Below, piece after piece: positions 1-11,190 of a DNA stretch of 64,000 bases. How positions within the stretch are numbered: the first letter of the stretch is position 1; every line of letters starts with the position of its first letter. Position numbers and translations under genes: made by a program. Origin of the DNA: Aphrophora alni (taxonomy: Eukaryota > Arthropoda > Insecta > Hemiptera > Aphrophoridae); NCBI GenBank assembly GCA_963513935.1, contig OY740774.1:23393949-23457948 (forward strand). Reading direction: 5' to 3'. The notes beneath the pieces are model-generated. The model had not been told where the DNA came from, made no database searches, and saw only the letters and a program-made list of their open reading frames with translations.

Positions 1-160
1 TTTTCAAAATTGCAAAATTTTAACAGTTTTCGAAAACTGTCGATTTTACAACAGAATTACAAGAGACAAAATTTAACGTTTTATTATTGATAAACATAGC
101 ACTGTTTTTATTACAGATCAAAGGATAACCAAATTATTGATAAAATACGCATTTCTTGGT
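1..160. repeat. fragment of a dispersed repeat also present in the foldback arms
   Basis: The stretch around 107-150 (ATCAAAGGATAACC followed by AATTATTGAT) recurs at about 25040-25070 and inside both arms of the palindrome near 53675 and 54450. In those places it is also preceded by a short T-rich run ending in an ACAG- or TAGG-like step. It is probably a piece of the same interspersed element, cut by the window edge. Confidence 0.4.
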
Positions 161-812
161 AATTAACAACAAACCAAAGTTCATGATATCATCTTATTAA
201 AGGAAGACTTTGTATAAGAGTTGAAAAAAAAATATGTTTCTAATATTTCAAAAATATTTTAATTACAAGCTATTCATGGGCTGAACAAATAATACAATTT
301 ACCAGGGATATTATTTGAATTTTAGTAATTATGTTTACCCAAATACTTCTTTTTTTCCCCATTAGATGTAACATTTTATTCACTCAATAATAGGTTTCCT
401 CTAATAATTGATATAAATATCTGGACGTTTTAGTCAATTACTGACTAAACAGTAATTAAATACTTTTTTGCACAGTTACCCTTTTACCTATAATAAAAAT
501 ATTATCATCAAATTCATCTTGAAAAAAGGCAATCAACTTTATTTCTTGTAATATTTGTGTAAAACCAACTATTTTTTAGATACGTCATATTAAAGTTTAA
601 AACGGGCCATTTTATTAAATAAAATATATAGAGTCTTGGTGTTGATAAGTTAGAAAAAGGTGGCATAACAAAAAAAATCGTTGAAATTGTTTACAAGTGG
701 TTTACAAAGTAAAGTTGGAGGTAGCATCAGATTAGAAGTGACAGTTTTTTAGACATTTAGATTTAAATTTTAACATTTAATATATTTAACTCTGAAATTG
801 AGTACAATTGGC
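161..812. other. AT-rich stretch, nothing recognised
   Basis: I see no open frame of note, no tandem repeat and no recognisable element border. It directly precedes the endonuclease remnant, so part of it may be the decayed 5' part of that retrotransposon. Confidence 0.3.
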
Positions 813-1440
813 TGATGCACTATAATATTCAAGGGGGATTGAAGGGGAAATTAAATGAATTGGAAATGTTTTTTAGAAAATAAACACATCGCTATAATAT
901 ATATATATAAATGAACATTGGCTAAAAGGGGGCCAAAAATATATTTGTAATAATATTTTGAATTTTGTTGTTGCATCATCCTTTTGTAGGAAATATTCAA
1001 ATAGAGGAGGTTTCTGTATTATAGTAAAGTCTAATTTAAGTTTTGTTGCAAGGAGAGATCTGAATATTTTTGTGGAAGAGTTGGTTTTTGAGGGTTCCGA
1101 ATCTTAATATAGTTGTAATATGTCTATATCGCACACCTAATTTTAAAATGTTAATATATTTTTTGTCTAAGTTTGAGGATATGATTTCAATATTGAATTA
1201 ATGATTAATAGAAGAATCATTCTAGGCTGAGAGAGACTTTTTTAAATTTACATATACGGTATGGTTTTAGGGAAAGTTTTAGATCGCCGACTACAATAAC
1301 GACAATATAATAACGTGTTAGTGAAAGAATACTCTAGATTTACAAGTAGAAATATAGATTTTCACTGCAACAATTCATAGCACAAAAATGTATTCATGTT
1401 AAATATAATAAAATGTATACGAAACATTCCATACGGTAAG
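813..1440 (+). pseudogene. non-LTR retrotransposon endonuclease-domain remnant
   Basis: Read with frame changes, this stretch gives the ordered blocks of an apurinic-type endonuclease of a non-LTR retrotransposon ORF2. It opens with HYNIQGGLKGKLNELE near 819, followed by an INEHWL block (the catalytic Glu region) near 910. Next come SSFCRKYSNRGGFCIIVK near 980-1025 and a VVICLYRTPN block near 1108-1140. Stops (for example the taa after FFRK) and frameshifts break it, so it cannot make protein. No reverse transcriptase follows. The sequence passes through a short unassigned stretch into a (TG)n tract, so the element is internally deleted. The order of blocks makes the family call fairly safe; the clade is not determined. 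Confidence 0.65.
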
Positions 1441-1563
1441 GAATCAATATTCTCTAACTTCCTCCCATGTGAAAAGAAAAATTCGCATGGTAATAAAATG
1501 TTTTAGGTCTAGACTAAAAAATACCTCATAGATAAATGCACATATGAATTGATTAATTCTTAA

Positions 1564-1565
<2 letters not shown>

Positions 1566-1647
<82 letters not shown>
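1566..1647. repeat. (TG)n microsatellite
   Basis: About 82 bases of uninterrupted TG dinucleotide lie between the endonuclease remnant and a 3'-UTR-like segment. Such tracts are length-unstable and are often collapsed in assemblies. Confidence 0.97.
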
Positions 1648-1648
<1 letters not shown>

Positions 1649-1960
1649 GTAATAATTTGTATATTATTAATGTATGGTGTAATACAGTAGAATCTATTTG
1701 TTATTTAATCTCTACATTGTGTGGAATCTTTGTATAATTATTGTTGAATGATAACCTTAAGTCTCTTGTAGTATTCTATTCTGTTATTAAAGCTATTATT
1801 CTGTTGTAATACAATTTTGTTCATTGTTAGATTTGTTGTAAGTAGACGCTGTTATATGTGATAGTGTGGATATTTGATTGAAGCAATGTTCCTTGACATT
1901 GTAACATGTACCGAGCAATAAAGAGGTAATAAAATAAAATAGAACGAAATAATTAGTTCA
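1648..1960 (+). other. non-LTR 3'-UTR-like tail
   Basis: The stretch is T-rich, then ends in GAGCAATAAAGAGGTAATAA and further A-rich sequence. This is the look of the 3' end of many insect non-LTR elements (a short AATAAA-like tail). It may be the 3' end of the element whose endonuclease lies at 813-1440. This rests on composition and position only. Confidence 0.35.
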
Positions 1961-2914
1961 TATAATTGTCTTAAAATATTTGAAATTATATATTGCCATT
2001 ATTGTTAATAAATAATTACAGAGTGAGTCTGATAAGGTGTTCACAATGTATAGCAAGAGAACGGTTTGATAGTAATCAAATTGCATCGCCCCTAAATAGT
2101 TTCATTAACCAATATAAAAGGTGTACTAAAACTGAAGTTCCCTGGTTAAAATCTAAAAAATTTCAAATGTGAACATACGTCGTCTGATACCTCATTTTAA
2201 TGGTTTTTAAATCCTTGTTATTTTGGCGCAAAATATTTTATAATAGTGTTTATCCGTATGTACAGGGTTCCGCAAAAAGTTACAAATTTTTGGTTTTACA
2301 GTTTATTTTATTGTAGCTACCCTGTACACACGAAAAAAATAGATTTCTATCAAAGGCTAGCTAATAACATACCTTCGCAGAAAATGTGAGTTAAGGCTAC
2401 TTTTCCTCCAATTTTCCAAATTTTAAAAATCATAGAATATTAAAGAATTATAAATCTATCTAAGTAAAAATTATTAAATAGCAACCTATGCTATGTTGGA
2501 CGTCAGTTTCGTAATATCTCTGACGGTTTCAAAATAGCGGGAGAATATAGTTTTTTAAAGCTATTTATCTTTTGACAATAACTTTAAAGGTCTTGTAAAA
2601 AGAAACGTTTCGAAGAAGAAAAAAAAAATTATACCGTTTCAAAATGGCGGATCCATAAAAAGTAGTTTTTACAAAACAACTTGTATATTCTACAATTTTT
2701 AAAATAAACTAATAAAACTGATGACCATTATGACTTACCTAGTATATATATATATCGAATTAAGGAGCGAGCAGGAAACACCTCTAACTTCTTGTAGGTT
2801 TGAATTTTCATCTACTAGAGCGTCAATACATTCAAAGGCATGTGTCAACACCTGATCTCCAAAAACTCACATTCTAATAGAAAGTGTTCAACAGAACCCT
2901 TACACAGCCGGGAA
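1961..2914. other. AT-rich stretch, nothing recognised
   Basis: There are no credible coding frames. Short phrases such as TTCAAAATGGCGGATCC (near 2637) resemble AATGGCGGA phrases elsewhere in the window (35834, 40105), suggesting old repeats that I cannot delimit. Confidence 0.3.
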
Positions 2915-3000
2915 ATTAGAATCGCCTTATAAAAGAAAGAAGAAATAAACATAAAATAAAGACCTCTAGCCCTCGAATACTCTAATAGGAAAGATGAATG
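2915..3000 (+). repeat. family A dispersed repeat, partial copy
   Basis: It carries the family A blocks ATCGCCTTATAAAAG, an A-rich purine run ending in AAAATAAAGAC, then TAGCCCTCGAATACTCTAATAG. The first block of the family and the 3' half are missing. Confidence 0.75.
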
Positions 3001-3833
3001 GAGAATATATGACCAAAGCCCATGACGATTTGCAGTCATAATTAGTTGTTTGGGTTCAGTTCTGAGAACAACCTAGATTACCAATCGTGATTACAATCCA
3101 GCAGCTTGCAGGAAGGACTTTAGTTGTGAATCTCTTTGCTACCGATTTGTGTTCTCATTATCAACGCAACGTGTAGCGTATGGTTTCATAAAAAAGTAGA
3201 GCGTAGTAAAGTGCTCCGGAACAGCTCTGCAGGACAACGAGTCCTCTCAATTTATTTAGTTTACTTCTTTTAATGTGAATTTTCTAAATAATTATCTCGG
3301 GCTAAGTTTCGGGTAACGAGGTTCCCGGAATTATCGGGAAGCCCTATTGAATACGTCGTAATAGGTTATGAACATTATATTTAATACATTCGCGTTGTGT
3401 GTTGTTACTTTAGAACATAAGTTCTCCAAATTCATTAATTATTATTAACTCATTAAGAGTTGGTTACCTATACTGGTTTTTGAACAGACGGGGAAAAGTT
3501 ATTTGTGACCTTAAAGCGTAAGTGGAACCACGTTTTTCTTGGTCAAGTCTTTCTTAGGTTTCCTCCGGGTATTAAGTGGTAATATTTCTCCCAACTACCG
3601 AAATTCATCACAAGGCTTTTGATCAACCAGTGACTCATCTCGCAAAATTAAACTCAAATATATATCTTCTCTTTCAACAAATAAGTTAAGTAATTTTTAA
3701 CTTTTTAAAGTGTTAATTAGAACAAACATAATCAACACTTGTTTTGTCTAAATAAACACATTTAATTGGCTTTTCAACTTTGTATCTTCTAAGACAATAA
3801 GATTTAAGTCTAAAATAAATTGACTTTCCAAGA
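3001..3833. other. intergenic, nothing recognised
   Basis: No supported coding frame is present. It contains short palindromic phrases (for example near 3308-3335, GGGTAACGAGGTTCCCGG) but no delimited element. Confidence 0.3.
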
Positions 3834-4232
3834 GTCATAAAGTTTTAACACAACTTAATCAAGATCCAAACTTAATTATCGGTGTGCCACTTGATAGACA
3901 AACCTAATATCCGGAGTTGAAATAATTTTGATTTAGTTCTCCTTTTTGCCGTCCAATTTAAGTTGTAAACGGGGTGTTTGTTATTGGGTCGCCGTTATAA
4001 TAGAAGAGAGAGTAAACTTTAGCGCGTTGCGCCTCTCTTAAGAAAAGTAATTTTAACTTGTAATTGAAAATGGCGCAAGTATGTATGATCCTGTAAACGA
4101 AACCGAATGATAATTATTGCTCAGCTACAGAATGGTAGTGAGTATATTGTGCGATATAAAAACATAAACCAGGGAATACAAAAAACACTGAAATACAAAA
4201 GTTTGTTAAAGAGAATAACATCACAATAATTG
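3834..4232. repeat. 400-bp direct repeat, copy 1
   Basis: This segment matches 7756-8156 in the same orientation over its whole length with scattered substitutions and small indels. Shared blocks include CTTAATCAAGATYCAAACTT, TTTTTGCCGTCCAATTTAAG, GTTATTGGGTCGCCGTTATA and TTGAAAATGGCGCAAGTATG. It has no obvious coding frame. The two copies bracket the non-LTR debris at 4855-7110. Confidence 0.85.
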
Positions 4233-4854
4233 TAATATCTATTTTATGTTGTTAACTTTGTTATCTCATCCAAAGCGACTCAATTGCCTTCAATAAAACT
4301 GTTTGAGACGACACAAAACTTTGTCTTCGACTTTTCGATGACAATTATTTCTAATCTTACATTAGAATCTGTAATAAAAGTTAAATTATTTATATAGTAA
4401 AGTTATCTCACATTTCCTTTGTTTTCTCTCTCGCCTTACTCCTCTCTCTTCTTTCCCCCCTTTATGACACAACATTTTTTCTCATAAAAATATAATATTT
4501 ACATGTATTTGTTTTTTTTAAGAGCAAAAACCATTACAGTTATCATCGTCTGTAGAAAAGAGCAACAATTAGACCTAAATGTAAAAATAAAAGGACGAAC
4601 TACAACCTAATAATTGTATATAAATATTACCCAAAATAATAACAGTAAAACTAATAATAAAGATAAACTCACCAAACTCAATATAGAAAACAAAAGGATA
4701 CATTTCAGGGCTGTAAAGGTATTGCGCCAACAACAAAATTAATTCGTCTAAATAATGTTTAAAAACTTCATCCGACACAAAAAGGATAACAAATTAAGGA
4801 TTCCAAAACAACATTTGAACACAATAGAAAACGAGTGATAATAGAAAAAAGATT
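4233..4854. other. AT-rich stretch, nothing recognised
   Basis: It includes a pyrimidine-rich run at about 4425-4461 (CTCTCTCTTCTTTCCCCCC). No element or gene is supported. Confidence 0.3.
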
Positions 4855-5330
4855 TGACAGAATCAGAATTCCGGAGAGTCCCTCTGTTTCATCAGAAATG
4901 TATAAGTCATTATAGAATAAAGGAAAAGATTAACCCCAAAACCACCCAAAGATTTTGTTGTGGTTTTGGGGTTAAACTTTTCCTTTATTGTATATTCACC
5001 ACAGTGCTCTAGTGATTCTTATGATCATTATAGAATGATCGACGCAAAGACCTTACCTTTTTGAACCTTTGGACGAATAGCAGAAACTAATTATTTCCTA
5101 AGACGAACAGTATCTATTATTTTCATCAGTCGGTTCACTTTTAATCACACTGGCGATGAATAACGTGTTTGATTATCGACAAAAAATATTGAAGGTCCCT
5201 AATTTTGTTTCCGGTTATTTCACAACGACCAGTTAACCCGTAGAATCTAAGGATGGAACACCGAATGTCTAATTACAAAATTCTTAGAGCACATATCCCT
5301 GGATAGCCTGTAGCGCGTTTATAGACTAAG
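4855..5330 (-). pseudogene. second, more decayed copy of the non-LTR RNase H segment
   Basis: The plus-strand text parallels 5540-5960. It has the same order of blocks: TCATCAGAAAT, then a stretch with ATAGAATGATCGACG against ATGGAGTGAACGATG, then TTTGTTTCCGGTTATTTC against TTGTGTTTCCAGTTATTCC. The last block is CGACCAGTTAACCCGTAGAAT against CGTCCAGGTAACCAGTAAAAT. It therefore looks like a more diverged copy of the RNase H part of the neighbouring minus-strand element. No usable frame survives. A near-perfect hairpin sits inside it. Confidence 0.45.
4917..4988. repeat. 29-bp-stem hairpin
   Basis: The left arm is 4917-4945 and the right arm is 4960-4988, with a 14-base loop. The arms are reverse complements with a single mismatch (GATTAACC against GTTTAACC). 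The stem includes CCCCAAAACCAC / GTGGTTTTGGGG. Confidence 0.9.
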
Positions 5331-5539
5331 AAGATAGATGACGATGGAATGATATTAACAAGGTGATACTAGAATGTATTCAGTATTTTAAGAGAATAAA
5401 ATTAATTAGAAAAACAAAAACTTAGTTTAAAAAAAAGGCAAAAGTAACAAGTGACAGTTTAATTAAGATACCTCCGATTAAACAACTTAAGTTCTAACTA
5501 TTTCAGTAAATAGTGTTTCGGGTTTGTCTTACTGTCAGA

Positions 5540-6655
5540 ACAGTATGACAGAATGGACATTGCGGAGGATTCCTGAGTTCCATCAGAAATTCATACGATT
5601 ATGGAGTGAACGATGAGAAAACGAGTAATCACCAATTCCTCTAGAAGACTGGCACGAGTTGATGTTCTCCATGACCGGACTTTATCTTTTATTTCTGATA
5701 ATTTATTATTTATTACAGCTTTCAACTCTTCCTTCCTCTGGAAATACAATACTATTTTATCTGCTGATAAAAAGACAGATACCATGACACATTGACGTCT
5801 GACGTGTAGCATACTTGGCGACTTTGTCTGCTTTTGTGTTTCCAGTTATTCCAGCGTCCAGGTAACCAGTAAAATGATACCCCAACACTCTGTGGCTGAA
5901 CCTGTGTATGGAGCACAGAATGTCTGCAAGTAAGGGTTTCTTAGAATAAGTATCTTTGACAACCTGAATAGCACTTATGGAATTGGAACAGTAGCGAGAG
6001 CTATAAAAATACCAAGGAGTTGTGGAGTAAAAAAACTGGAAGCTGGAGATAACTTGTTAGGATTGTCCTGATGAGTAATATTCACAACCGACCTGAATGT
6101 CCAAATTATAACCATCAGTGAAAATTGTGTTACGGGAAGGGTATTAATTATAAATCTAAACTCCCGCTAATATATTAATATATTACGTAAGGGGTCGTAC
6201 TTTGAGAATCTGTAAAGGAAGAAATCGAAATTCGGAATCTCAATAGATCATGGAGGAACAAATCTTTAAGTGTACTAAAATACTGGAGGAAGTAAAAGTA
6301 TAAAATAACCGAGAATTCGCGTTTTAATAACAAATGGAGCAGTACAGTTCGGACGACTCGTACCGATCAGCCATTGATTTATTAAAAACTATTTTCTACA
6401 CGTGATGAAACGGTTTCGAGCGCAGACTACAAACATACGATATTTGTTGCTGCTGCCTTCGTCGAGCAAAAGAAGATTCACCAATCTCAGCAATAAACTC
6501 CAGACTGGACTCCAACAAAATGTTTCAGATACAAGTCGGAGAGCAGAGTTATGAACCGAATCAAGTTTCTCAATTGCAGATGGTCTTGCTAATGTGTAGA
6601 CTATAGAGTCATTATCAATCCGCGAATAAAAGCACGGTAAAAACGTAACGTACAA
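5540..6655 (-). pseudogene. non-LTR retrotransposon ORF2 remnant (end of RT, then RNase H)
   Basis: On the minus strand the 6655-6389 part reads FYSRIDNDSIVYTLARPSAI followed by EKLDSVHNSALRL. This is the block that follows the reverse transcriptase in RNase H-bearing non-LTR elements (typical form LDYGSIVYGSA...LD.VHH.GLRL). Further downstream, near 6130, TIFTDGYNLDIQVGC resembles the first RNase H aspartate motif. Near 5900-5820, ILCSIHRFSH is followed by GITGNTKADKVAKYA, resembling the usual W.PGH.GI.GNE.AD.AAK block. Frameshifts and stops occur throughout. The element is 5'-interrupted: endonuclease-like sequence lies at 6850-7110 with the RT core missing. An RNase H-bearing clade (I/R1/Jockey-related) is likely. 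Confidence 0.7.
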
Positions 6656-6849
6656 GTCCTATCTGTTCCGTTAGGACAGAGAGAACAGTTGAGTACACAT
6701 CAGATAAGTGAAGATTCTACGAGATTTTCGTTAACACCTTCTTTCGCAATCTCTGCAATAACCCAACCCACCTTAATCAGAATTTTTAAAATTTCTATTA
6801 ATATTCCTATATCTCTGTACAATATTTCCAGTTCCTAGTTTTGTCTCAT

Positions 6850-7110
6850 CCTTCACGGCTCAATATATCTGCCTCGGAATGCTCCTTTGCAATCCCTGTA
6901 ACAGCGCCTCCACCATGTAGTAGAAATGATGTGGAGGTGAAGTACACTGCGACCTCTAGAGATCTATTGTGCCATCCTACTTTCTCTATGACGTTGGAAC
7001 TCCCGTCACAAAATCCTTCCAGTCAGAACTTCTTTAGGATTTTCTACCATGTTGTTGTGAGTAAAGATCCACAAATCACAACAGGTCTTTCATTTTCACG
7101 GCTCTTACTA
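6850..7110 (-). pseudogene. non-LTR endonuclease fragment upstream of the RNase H remnant
   Basis: The minus strand near 7090-7040 reads RPVVICG, then in a shifted frame THNNMVENPKEVLTGRIL. This parallels the endonuclease phrase P.VICGDFN.HN..W. A GTIDL...CTSP phrase follows near 6960-6935, where the domain usually has a (S)AIDL..CSP phrase. It lies in the right order and orientation to belong to the element at 5540-6655 after an internal deletion. The complementary plus-strand frame (6841-7140) is long but is only the shadow of this fragment. Confidence 0.5.
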
Positions 7111-7140
7111 CGAACAACCAAATTCCCTATGAGAATTTGA

Positions 7141-7755
7141 AATTTTAGTATAACTGTAAAGTTTTATCTAAATTAGAAGATAAATGTATTCTTACTATTT
7201 TTTTCCATTTTTAATACTTAATTATACAGATTAATAAATCTAATAAAGTTTTTGATTTCATATTGCGCAATTAGATACGTAAATATTATCTCTTTAAGTA
7301 TCATTAAAATAAAACATGTTAATAGATTAAGTACAGTTCTCAATGTCTCTTCAATACATCTGAGCCCTTGCACATAGGTTTCTGAACTGATGTCCTTTTT
7401 ATTTTTGAGTTCGCCTTTTAGGCTAGAAGGCTATTATGCTAGTTATGAATTGGTAAAGAGACCCTCTTATATATCACTTCAGATAATAAAACACATATAA
7501 TGAGAGACGTGAGTAGCTTCAATCACATAGAGCATTCGTTCAACATCATTTTATTTTACTGAAAACTCACTCCATCTTTTAAAGAAATCTCACTCCATGA
7601 AAATTCATCTTCATTAAATACTCCGATTTAAAATTTTGCTCTGTTAATTTGTAAGAAAATTATCCACTGATATTTCTTTTTAATAATTGCTAATAAAAAT
7701 ACAAAGAATGAGTTCAAGACAATAAAGTTGGAGAATCTTACAGATTAACATTACA
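7141..7755. other. AT-rich stretch, nothing recognised
   Basis: No coding, tandem or border signals that I can support. Confidence 0.3.
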
Positions 7756-8156
7756 GCACTCATAAAGTTTCAACTCAACTTAATCAAGATTCAAACTTAA
7801 TTGTCGGTGTGCCAATTGATCGACAAACGTAATAACCCGAGTTGAAGTAATTTTGATTTACTTCACCTTTTTGCCGTCCAATTTAAGTTATAAACGGAGT
7901 GTTTGTTATTGGGTCGCCGTTATAACAGAAGAGGGAGTAAACTTTAGTGTTGCGCGTCTCTTAAGAAAAGTAATTTTAACTTGTAATTGAAAATGGCGCA
8001 AGTATGTATGATCCCGTAAACGAATACGAATGGTAATTATTGCTCCTACAGAATGGCACTGGGGATTTTGTGCGAGATAAAAACATAAACTAGGGGATAA
8101 AATTTAGTAAAAACGTTGAAATAGAAAGTTTGTTAATGATAATAGATCATAATCAC
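7756..8156. repeat. 400-bp direct repeat, copy 2
   Basis: This is the partner of 3834-4232, in the same orientation about 3.9 kb downstream. The match starts at CATAAAGTTT and fades after TTTGTTAA..GATAATA. The copies differ at many single bases, so the duplication is not recent. Confidence 0.85.
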
Positions 8157-8654
8157 TTCTATAACTCTTGTAAGTCATTAGATTAGAGTTTTAAAACGAG
8201 TAAAACTCTCTGGCACCACGACTTTATAGTCTATTGTACAACCTCTGGAGAGTAGTTTAGCATTTGTTTTGTTTTTTCTTGTTGTTTAAGGGAAGAAGGT
8301 CGCTTGAAGTGTCAAAAAATCCATATTTTTCTGTTTAAACAAATCTTTTCCGCGCGAATATTCTAGTGAAAAATAGGTTCGCATAGTCTTAAGCTTAAGG
8401 GTCAACAAATTTGAGACATGTGACATTAAGCTCCGAATTTCGTATATAATAACTTATCTTAAAAAGAAATACTTTTTATTTTTACCAATTAGTTTATTTA
8501 TATTATTTTACAAATCCCTGTGTTACCGCCAGCTGTATCTTGCACTGTAAAATATTATTTCGTTTTATAATTTGAACTAACTCAATGCTCTTTGATATTA
8601 ACAGTTGAAAAGGTATCTCGAATCTTAAACTTGATGATTTTAGACATTTATTGT
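8157..8654. other. intergenic, nothing recognised
   Basis: No supported feature. Confidence 0.3.
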
Positions 8655-8895
8655 TTATTTTCGATGTGGTTTATAATGAATAACCAATCTTAGTCATCAT
8701 CGCCTTAACAAAAACAGAGCCCTTGAATATTCTAATAACACCAGGGACGAAACAGAAAAAGAGTTGGTCGAGAGAGACTTCAAGTAAATTTGGAAGAGTG
8801 GGATCTAATCCAAGATAAGATGGAGAAAAATTTAGATACAGTGAGGATATCTTGGAATTGCCACCCCCATACTCACTATATGTGAGACATGAGAG
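8655..8895 (+). repeat. family A dispersed repeat
   Basis: Blocks present are TCATCATCGCCTTA, GCCCTTGAATATTCTAATA, AAAAAGAGTTGGTCGAGAGA, GGGATCTAATCCAAGA, GAATTGCCA and ACTCACTATATGTGAG. The A-rich spacer after the first block is shortened. Confidence 0.75.
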
Positions 8896-10334
8896 AATTC
8901 ATGCTTGGTTTTTGGTGACATAATGCTCACCAGACAATTTATAAATCAAAAGAATAAAATAATGGTTTTTATTTCTTCTCTCCATTGTGTTTCTCTAAAA
9001 TATGATCTCTTGTTTCTGAGACATTTGTATACAGTGATGAAGATAGTAGAATTGATCCTTGCCTTCCCTATAGTGTAGTCAGGATAAAATATTAACCAAG
9101 AAATAGCAATGTTCTTGAAAAAGTTGACATGAATGAAAACTAATCATAAATAGATAGGAAATATGGAAGAAATGATTAACTCTTTGAATCGATAGAAAAT
9201 TCACTAATGAAATGGTAGATAAATAGGTTTTTAGACACGAAAATCGAATTACAAATACATTTTCAAAATTGTAGAGTATATTAGTCACTTAGGGTATGGA
9301 GCACTGCGCTGGCGACAAAAAAATGATCATTTCACAAATCACTTTTATTTGCTCAAGAGAACGTAGAGAGGAACTTGCAATGTAAAAAACTAATCAACTT
9401 TTTCTATAATCACAATAGTTTCTCTATTCTACTTATATGTCATAAAGTCAACTGAACACACTTAGTAAATTGAATGTTTTTTATTTCATAGATAACTTAG
9501 TGTGTCCGTACACAGAGTCGAAGATCTTATCCTATCGGATAAGACGTCTTGATCTATCAATACAAGTTAACATTTCCTACAAGGCCTAAGAAACTAATTC
9601 TTAAGTATTACATTGTATAATGTGACTGGGTAAGTACCATAATGACTTCAACAGCTTGTTTATTTGTTCAGTTTTCGAAATACCGACATCCAAAGATGTC
9701 TAATACAAAATACATATGTTCGTGTAAACTACACTGTAGATACGAGTACATAACCTATAAATTTCATATGAATACGATTAATTAACTTGTCCTAATATTC
9801 TAGAGTCCAGAGCGAAGCGACCGAGGGAGGGTGTGAGTAAATCGAGTCGTCCTTATATAGAATACAATACAACAAATTTAGCCATGCAACGCACCCAGTC
9901 AATAGGAATTAAATTAGACAGTCAATATTTGCAGACAATATCGGTTAATGAACCAACACAATTTGCTAATCAACGGAACAATTACCCACAACTTGAGATC
10001 AACTGGTAATTGACCTGCTTCAAGTGATTCTAGTCAAGTGCCGAGGACTAGCAGTTGTGAGGTTATGTTTAGTACAATTAATCAATTATTGAGGAACCTC
10101 AATATATCTTGAGTTGTAATTGTTTGTTTTGACTTAGTTAATATTTTGGAGAGGTATGAAAGGGTATTTTACAAACAGGATACAGATAGATGCGATGTAA
10201 ATAAGATACGGTTAAGTTATTTTACTATCAATGAAAATAATTACCCCGTGATCTAAGGCCACCACGTGCATATATTTGATTCGTAAGGCCTCTAGAATTT
10301 CAAAATTTCAATAGTTGAATATTTTATATGTATT
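8896..10334. other. intergenic; one isolated satellite-core match
   Basis: There are no genes. ACTGGGTAAGTACCATAATG near 9625-9645 resembles the core shared by the arrays at 39, 45 and 46.8 kb but is single here. A phrase AGAGCGAAGCGACCGAGGG at 9812 recalls the GAAGCGAATGGAG phrase of the foldback arms. Confidence 0.35.
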
Positions 10335-10620
10335 TTTTTTGTTATTGCTTAAAGTCGAAAAACCTCTCGGTCATCATCGCAATATAAAATAAGGAAGAAA
10401 AAAAACAAAAATGAAGATCCCAGCTCTCGAGTACTTTAATAGCGTCAGTGTCGTAAGAGAACAAAAGTTGTTCAAGAGAGATATCAAATGAAATATCAAA
10501 GAGAAATATTTAACCCAAGACTACGTTAAAAGAGCTGTAGAACCAGCTAAAGTCGCTCAGGAGTGTTACCCTCGTACTCACTGTAATGACCTCCTGAATG
10601 GACCCAATTATTTGTATTTG
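10335..10620 (+). repeat. family A dispersed repeat, near full length
   Basis: This is a clear copy with all blocks in order: AAAAACCTCTCGGTCATCAT, purine-rich spacer, CTCTCGAGTACTTTAATAGC, GTTGTTCAAGAGAGA, TTTAACCCAAGACTAC, CCAGCTAAAGTCGCTC and TACTCACTGTAATGACC. Confidence 0.85.
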
Positions 10621-10794
10621 GGTAGACGCGACCTTTGATTGTAAGTTTGATGCATTACGGCTGATCAAGTCGTTCCGTCACAAAAAAGAAAACCCGACGG
10701 GTAATGAGTACACTCCCTTACTCACAAGCTGACAGCCAGTGAGGCTCTTTGATAGCAGGGAAAACTCACCTATGCACATCAAGGTACAATAGAG

Positions 10795-11190
10795 GAAGAT
10801 TTGATGCAAAGGTGGGAAGATAAAATCTTAAGGAAGATTTAAAGGACAGTTTTTAAAAGATTTTCGAGCGAAGATGCCAAGAAGAAATAACTAAAAAATT
10901 GTATGGAAAACCAGGAATATCATTCGAAATCAAAAAGGGCGGACAGGCCCCGAGTAATGTATGCTGGACGAAAGAATTATTGATAAAATATTTCAAGAAA
11001 CACCAGGAGGAGGGACGGTAAAGGAAAGGTGGTTGAAGGATATTAATGTCCTCAGAAGAATGAGTGAATGGAGTTGAAAACGTTTGGAAGAGGACAGATA
11101 AAGTTAGCTGATGGTATAGTCCAAGGTCCTTCAATGGTTGTACGCCGAGGGTAAAGATGATACGCATTGAGGTACCCTCCATATCCCTAT
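10795..11190 (+). pseudogene. RTE-like non-LTR retrotransposon, ORF2 C-terminal remnant
   Basis: Read with frame changes, the plus strand gives RWEDKILRKI at the start, then KKLYGKPGISFEIKKG near 10893, then LDERIIDKIFQETPGGG followed by VKERWLKDI near 10960-11045. KRLEEDR follows near 11078. This is the usual C-terminal succession of RTE-type endonuclease/reverse transcriptases: E..ILRKI, a block with ELY, K..RL.W.GH..RM.D.R..KKV, G.....RW.DD and WK..A.DR..WR. Several stops and frameshifts are present, so it is a dead fragment. A 115-codon frame on the opposite strand (10853-11200) is a shadow. The catalytic part of the RT is not present. Confidence 0.7.

Noticed and set aside
6841..7140. 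99-codon plus-strand frame
   Set aside because: It is the complement of endonuclease-like text of the minus-strand non-LTR element.
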